A DNA stretch of 10,067 nucleotides from contig CALPIR020000076.1 of assembly GCA_943323675.2 (NCBI GenBank), positions 1 through 10,067 of the forward strand. The letters are read 5' to 3'. The notes beneath the pieces were generated by a model. The model worked only from the letters and a program-made list of their open reading frames with translations, was not told where the DNA came from and made no database searches. This document shows, one piece after another, positions 6,631 through 10,067 of the stretch. Origin of the DNA: Chitinophaga pinensis. GTDB lineage: Bacteria; Bacteroidota; Bacteroidia; UKL13-3. Position 1 is the stretch's first letter. Every line of letters begins with the position of its first letter. A program made the position numbers and the translations under genes.

Positions 6631-6664
6631 TTTTTTGATGTTGTTAAATTGATTTAGAATTATT

Positions 6665-6672
6665 CAAAAATA
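6665..6672 (-). promoter_or_regulatory. Candidate -7 box (TATTTTTG) for the DUF3467 gene
   Basis: On the minus strand this reads TATTTTTG, an exact TAnnTTTG match, 34 nt before the ATG, implying a leader of about 28 nt. Its first two bases overlap the tail of the rpoC terminator, and the terminator hairpin occupies the region where the -33 element and spacer would lie. At the expected -33 spacing there is ATG rather than TTG. Because terminator T-runs favour such matches, this is a tentative call. Confidence 0.35.
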
Positions 6673-6704
6673 AAAAAGGCAGTGAGAAATTCATCACTGC
6701 CTTT
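6671..6704 (-). terminator. Rho-independent terminator of rpoC
   Basis: On the minus strand AAAGGCAGTGA (6704-6694) pairs perfectly with TCACTGCCTTT (6685-6675): an 11-bp stem with an 8-nt loop, followed by T's giving a run of six (6677-6672). It begins 23 bp after the rpoC stop codon and marks the end of the rpoBC transcription unit. Confidence 0.93.
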
Positions 6705-6727
6705 GTAAATAATATTTACTAACGTAA

Positions 6728-9700
6728 TTAGCTTTTAGAAGCCATTAGCATTTCGTATTCTTCTTTAGAACCTACAACTAATTTTTCGTATTCACGCAAC
6801 CCTGTACCTGCTGGTATTAAGTGACCTACAATGATATTCTCTTTCAAGCCTAACATGTGATCCACCTTGCCAGATATAGCAGCTTCGTTTAATACTTTAG
6901 TTGTTTCCTGGAACGATGCAGCACTTAAGAAACTATGTGTACCTAATGATGCACGCGTAATACCTTGAATAATTTGGGCACCTGTTGCAGGTTGTGCATC
7001 ACGGGCTTCTACTATGCTTAAGGCCTTACGTTTTAACATTGAATTCTCATCGCGTAATTTACGTACGCTTACAATTTGTCCTGGTTTTAATGATGATGAA
7101 TCACCTGATTCAACCACAACTTTCTTGTCAAAAATCCAATCATTAGTTTCTTTAAATGTCCAACGATCAATGTTTTCTCCTTCAAGGAATAAAGTATCAC
7201 CGGCATCAATTACTTCCACTTTTTGCATCATTTGACGCACAATGGTTTCAATGTGTTTATCGTTGATTTTTACACCTTGTAAGCGGTAAACCTCTTGGAT
7301 ACCGTTTAGGATATAACGTTGTACGGCTAAAGGTCCTTCAATACGTAAAATATCTTGCGGGCTGATTGCACCATCAGATAGAGGAGAACCTGCTTTCACG
7401 AAATCGTTTTCCTGCACTAAAATGTGCTTAGAAAGTGATACCATGTATTTCTTTTGTTCGCCATCTTTCGATGTAATCATAACCTCACGATTACCACGTT
7501 TAATACCACCAAAGCTTACTACACCATCAATTTCGGTAACTACCGCTGGATTTGATGGGTTACGTGCTTCGAATAATTCGGTAACACGTGGTAAACCTCC
7601 TGTAATATCGCGTGTTTTACCAACAACACGAGGTATTTTAACTAATATTTGTCCAGCAATTACTGTTGTACCTTGTTCCACTACAATGTGAGCTCCTGCT
7701 GGAATATTGTATTCCTTAGTGTTTTCACCTTTTTTATCGCTAACGATAATCGATGGAATTTTGGTTTTGTCTTTCGACTCGATAATTACTTTTTCTTTGT
7801 GACCTGTTTGCTCATCGCTTTCTTCCTTAAAGGTAACGTTCTCGATAATATTTTCGAACTTAACCTTACCAGCAGATTCTGTGATGATAACCGCATTGTA
7901 TGGATCCCAAGTGTAAAGACGTTCGCCTTTTTCTAGTTTTTGGCCATTTTTAACAAAAAGGTGTGCACCATAAGGAATATTAACTGTGATGATAGTAACA
8001 CGAGTCTTTTCATCCAAAATACGAACTTCACCCTGACGACCAATAACTACCTCTGCAGGACCGTCTTCAGTGTTCATTGGTGTAGTTCTAATTTCTTCGA
8101 ACTCCAATATACCACCAAATTTGGCATTCATTTGACTTTCTGTAGCAATGTTAGATGCAGTACCACCCACGTGGAATGTACGTAACGTTAACTGTGTTCC
8201 TGGTTCACCAATTGATTGCGCTGCAATAACACCTACAGCATCTCCACGTTGTGCCATACGAGATGTAGCCAAGTTACGGCCATAACATTTCGCACAAACA
8301 CCATATTTTGATTGGCAGGTTAATACAGAGCGTATTTCAACTTGTTCAACAGGAGAAGCCTCTATTTTGGTTCCGATTTCTTCCGTAATCTCATCACCAC
8401 TAATGCAGTATACTTCATTAGTTAATGGATCGATTACATCATGTAAACTGGTACGACCTAATATACGTTCGTATAAAGTTTCTACAACCTCTTCATTATC
8501 TTTTAAAGCACTCATTACAATACCACGAAGGGTACCGCAATCTGGCTCATTAACTACTACATCTTGAGAAACGTCATGTAACCTACGTGTTAAGTAACCC
8601 GCATCCGCTGTTTTTAACGCAGTATCCGCCAAACCTTTACGAGCACCGTGGGTAGAAATAAAGTATTCAATTACCGATAAACCCTCTTTAAAATTAGATA
8701 AAATTGGATTCTCGATAATCTCACCCGTTCCACCACTTAAGTTTTTCTGTGGTTTTGCCATCAATCCCCTCATACCGCCTAACTGACGAATTTGCTCTTT
8801 ACTACCACGTGCTCCAGAATCCAACATCATATAAATGGGGTTGAATCCTTGACGGTCGTCTTTCAACTGTTTTAAAACAGTATCTGCCAAACGCGAGTTA
8901 ATACGGGTCCAGATATCAATTACCTGGTTGTAACGCTCATTGTTTGTAATAAAACCATTGTTGTAGTTATTCCAAATTTCATCAACCTCATCCATAGCTT
9001 GTTGAACGAATTCTCCCTTTTCTTTCGGAATCATTACGTATTTCAAGTTAAATGAAAGTCCACCTTTAAAGGCATAATGGTAACCTAGTTCTTTGATATC
9101 ATCTAAGAATTTAGCCGCCACATCCATACCACACTCTTTAATAATGCTACCAATAATGTCACGTAAGTTTTTCTTTGTTAACAGTTCGTTGATGTAACCA
9201 TATTCTGTTGGCACCACGTTGTTAAATAAAATACGACCCATGGTTGTTTCAGTAAGTTTGTATGTTAACCCACCGTCTTCTTTAACCATTACACGACATT
9301 TTACGTTGGCATGCAAATCAACACGCTTTTCGTTAAATGCAATCATTGCTTCTTCAGCGCTATAAAACGCTAAATCTTCACCTTTAACAGGGTTTTCTTC
9401 AATAGATTTACGGCCTTTAGTAATGTAATAAAGACCCAAAACCATATCTTGTGAAGGCACCGCAATAGGAGCACCGTTAGCAGGGTTAAGGATATTGTGT
9501 GATGCAAGCATTAATACTTGCGCTTCCAAAATTGCTGCGTTACCTAGGGGAACGTGAACAGCCATCTGGTCACCGTCAAAATCCGCATTAAAACCTGTAC
9601 AAACTAAGGGGTGAAGTTGAATTGCTTTTCCCTCAACCAATTTAGGTTGGAATGATTGGATACCCAATCTGTGTAGGGTAGGAGCACGATTTAATAATAC

Positions 9701-10067
9701 TGGATGACCTTTTAAGATGTTCTCTAAAATATCCCAGATTACTGCTTCTTTTCTATCAACTAATTTTTTTGCAGATTTAACTGTTTTAACAATACCACGC
9801 TCAAGTAATTTACGTATGATAAATGGTTTGAATAACTCTGCTGCCATGTTCTTAGGAATACCACACTCATGTAATTTTAAGTTTGGTCCTACCACAATTA
9901 CAGAACGGCCAGAATAATCAACACGTTTACCTAGTAAATTTTGACGGAAACGACCTTGTTTACCTTTTAGCATGTCGCTTAAAGATTTTAAAGGACGATT
10001 ACCTTCTGTTTTTACAGCGCTTACACGTCTTGTATTATCAAATAATGAGTCAACCGCTTCTTGTAAC
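6728..10067 (-). CDS. rpoC: RNA polymerase beta' subunit, 3' part (5' end outside window)
   Basis: The largest subunit of RNA polymerase. 1,112 residues are visible, and the frame stays open to the right edge, beginning LQEAVDSLFDNTRR. By comparison with E. coli, about 300 N-terminal residues are missing, so the ATG at 9971-9973 (MLKGKQGRFRQ) is internal. Numbering from the edge, the catalytic Mg2+ site NADFDGDQMAVH is at 160-171 (DNA 9589 leftward) with all three Asp present. The bridge-helix region (LDSGARGSKEQIRQLGGMRG) is at about 415-434. The zinc site cysteines are 510, 584, 591 and 594. The first trigger-loop helix is GEPGTQLTLRTFHVGG (620-635). An SI3-like insertion of sandwich-barrel hybrid motifs follows, before the second half at ITGGLPRVTELFEAR. 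The C-terminal AASFQETTKVL...GLKENIIVGHLIPAGTG block is intact. It ends in TAA followed by a terminator. Confidence 0.99.
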   Translation of the reverse strand, partial: LQEAVDSLFDNTRRVSAVKTEGNRPLKSLSDMLKGKQGRFRQNLLGKRVDYSGRSVIVVGPNLKLHECGIPKNMAAELFKPFIIRKLLERGIVKTVKSAKKLVDRKEAVIWDILENILKGHPVLLNRAPTLHRLGIQSFQPKLVEGKAIQLHPLVCTGFNADFDGDQMAVHVPLGNAAILEAQVLMLASHNILNPANGAPIAVPSQDMVLGLYYITKGRKSIEENPVKGEDLAFYSAEEAMIAFNEKRVDLHANVKCRVMVKEDGGLTYKLTETTMGRILFNNVVPTEYGYINELLTKKNLRDIIGSIIKECGMDVAAKFLDDIKELGYHYAFKGGLSFNLKYVMIPKEKGEFVQQAMDEVDEIWNNYNNGFITNNERYNQVIDIWTRINSRLADTVLKQLKDDRQGFNPIYMMLDSGARGSKEQIRQLGGMRGLMAKPQKNLSGGTGEIIENPILSNFKEGLSVIEYFISTHGARKGLADTALKTADAGYLTRRLHDVSQDVVVNEPDCGTLRGIVMSALKDNEEVVETLYERILGRTSLHDVIDPLTNEVYCISGDEITEEIGTKIEASPVEQVEIRSVLTCQSKYGVCAKCYGRNLATSRMAQRGDAVGVIAAQSIGEPGTQLTLRTFHVGGTASNIATESQMNAKFGGILEFEEIRTTPMNTEDGPAEVVIGRQGEVRILDEKTRVTIITVNIPYGAHLFVKNGQKLEKGERLYTWDPYNAVIITESAGKVKFENIIENVTFKEESDEQTGHKEKVIIESKDKTKIPSIIVSDKKGENTKEYNIPAGAHIVVEQGTTVIAGQILVKIPRVVGKTRDITGGLPRVTELFEARNPSNPAVVTEIDGVVSFGGIKRGNREVMITSKDGEQKKYMVSLSKHILVQENDFVKAGSPLSDGAISPQDILRIEGPLAVQRYILNGIQEVYRLQGVKINDKHIETIVRQMMQKVEVIDAGDTLFLEGENIDRWTFKETNDWIFDKKVVVESGDSSSLKPGQIVSVRKLRDENSMLKRKALSIVEARDAQPATGAQIIQGITRASLGTHSFLSAASFQETTKVLNEAAISGKVDHMLGLKENIIVGHLIPAGTGLREYEKLVVGSKEEYEMLMASKS

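Noticed and set aside
8150..8300. Inactivating change in the rpoC trigger loop or zinc site
   Set aside because: The trigger-loop helix and all four zinc cysteines are present and in normal spacing; the long region after the trigger loop is an SI3-like insertion comparable to that of E. coli.
7014..8567. Several plus-strand open frames of 66-95 codons opposite rpoC
   Set aside because: They are antisense to highly conserved beta' coding sequence, have low-complexity compositions typical of shadow frames, and show no family resemblance.
9971..9973. ATG as the start of a 1,081-residue rpoC
   Set aside because: The frame remains open upstream to the window edge and encodes conserved beta' sequence (LQEAVDSLFDN, TEGNRPLKSLSD), so this Met is internal and the gene is cut by the window, not truncated in nature.
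1..10067. Mobile element, phage, CRISPR or defence system
   Set aside because: No transposase, integrase, nuclease or repeat-spacer pattern was seen. The genes are conserved housekeeping or small family proteins with uniform AT-rich composition.

Overview
The window is a chromosomal housekeeping segment from an AT-rich member of the Bacteroidota. Three things support this. RpoC, enolase, CarA and the DUF3467 protein all read like Bacteroidota versions of their families. The start codons lack Shine-Dalgarno sequences and follow A-rich leaders. Four gene starts are preceded by a match to the Bacteroidota -7 promoter box TAnnTTTG. I cannot place it below phylum with confidence.

Layout, left to right. 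19-2754 (minus) encodes a 911-residue membrane-anchored protein with a DUF3352-like N-terminal half and a beta-propeller-like C-terminal half. 2755-2836 is a divergent intergenic region. 2837-3310 (plus) encodes a DUF423 membrane protein and is the only plus-strand gene. It converges, 6 bp apart, on 3317-3619 (minus), an FtsB/DivIC-type division protein. 3765-5054 (minus) is enolase and ends at a strong terminator. 5096-6196 (minus) is carA, which opens with TTG. 6319-6630 (minus) is a DUF3467 protein. 6728-10067 (minus) is the 3' part of rpoC, whose 5' end lies beyond the right edge.

Transcription on the minus strand runs right to left and can be divided from the sequence. rpoC ends at a hairpin terminator. 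The DUF3467 gene has its own promoter box and terminator. carA and eno look like one transcription unit: there is a promoter box before carA, 41 bp and no box between the two genes, and a terminator after eno. ftsB has a box almost touching its start codon. The functions are unrelated (transcription, pyrimidine/arginine precursor synthesis, glycolysis, division), so this is gene order rather than a pathway cluster. No intergenic gap exceeds 145 bp. I see no tRNA, rRNA, CRISPR array, insertion sequence, phage or defence gene. I found no undescribed system. The items most worth a second look are the TTG start of carA, a nearly perfect 33-bp dyad upstream of it, the possibly leaderless ftsB, and the uncharacterised two-domain protein at the left.
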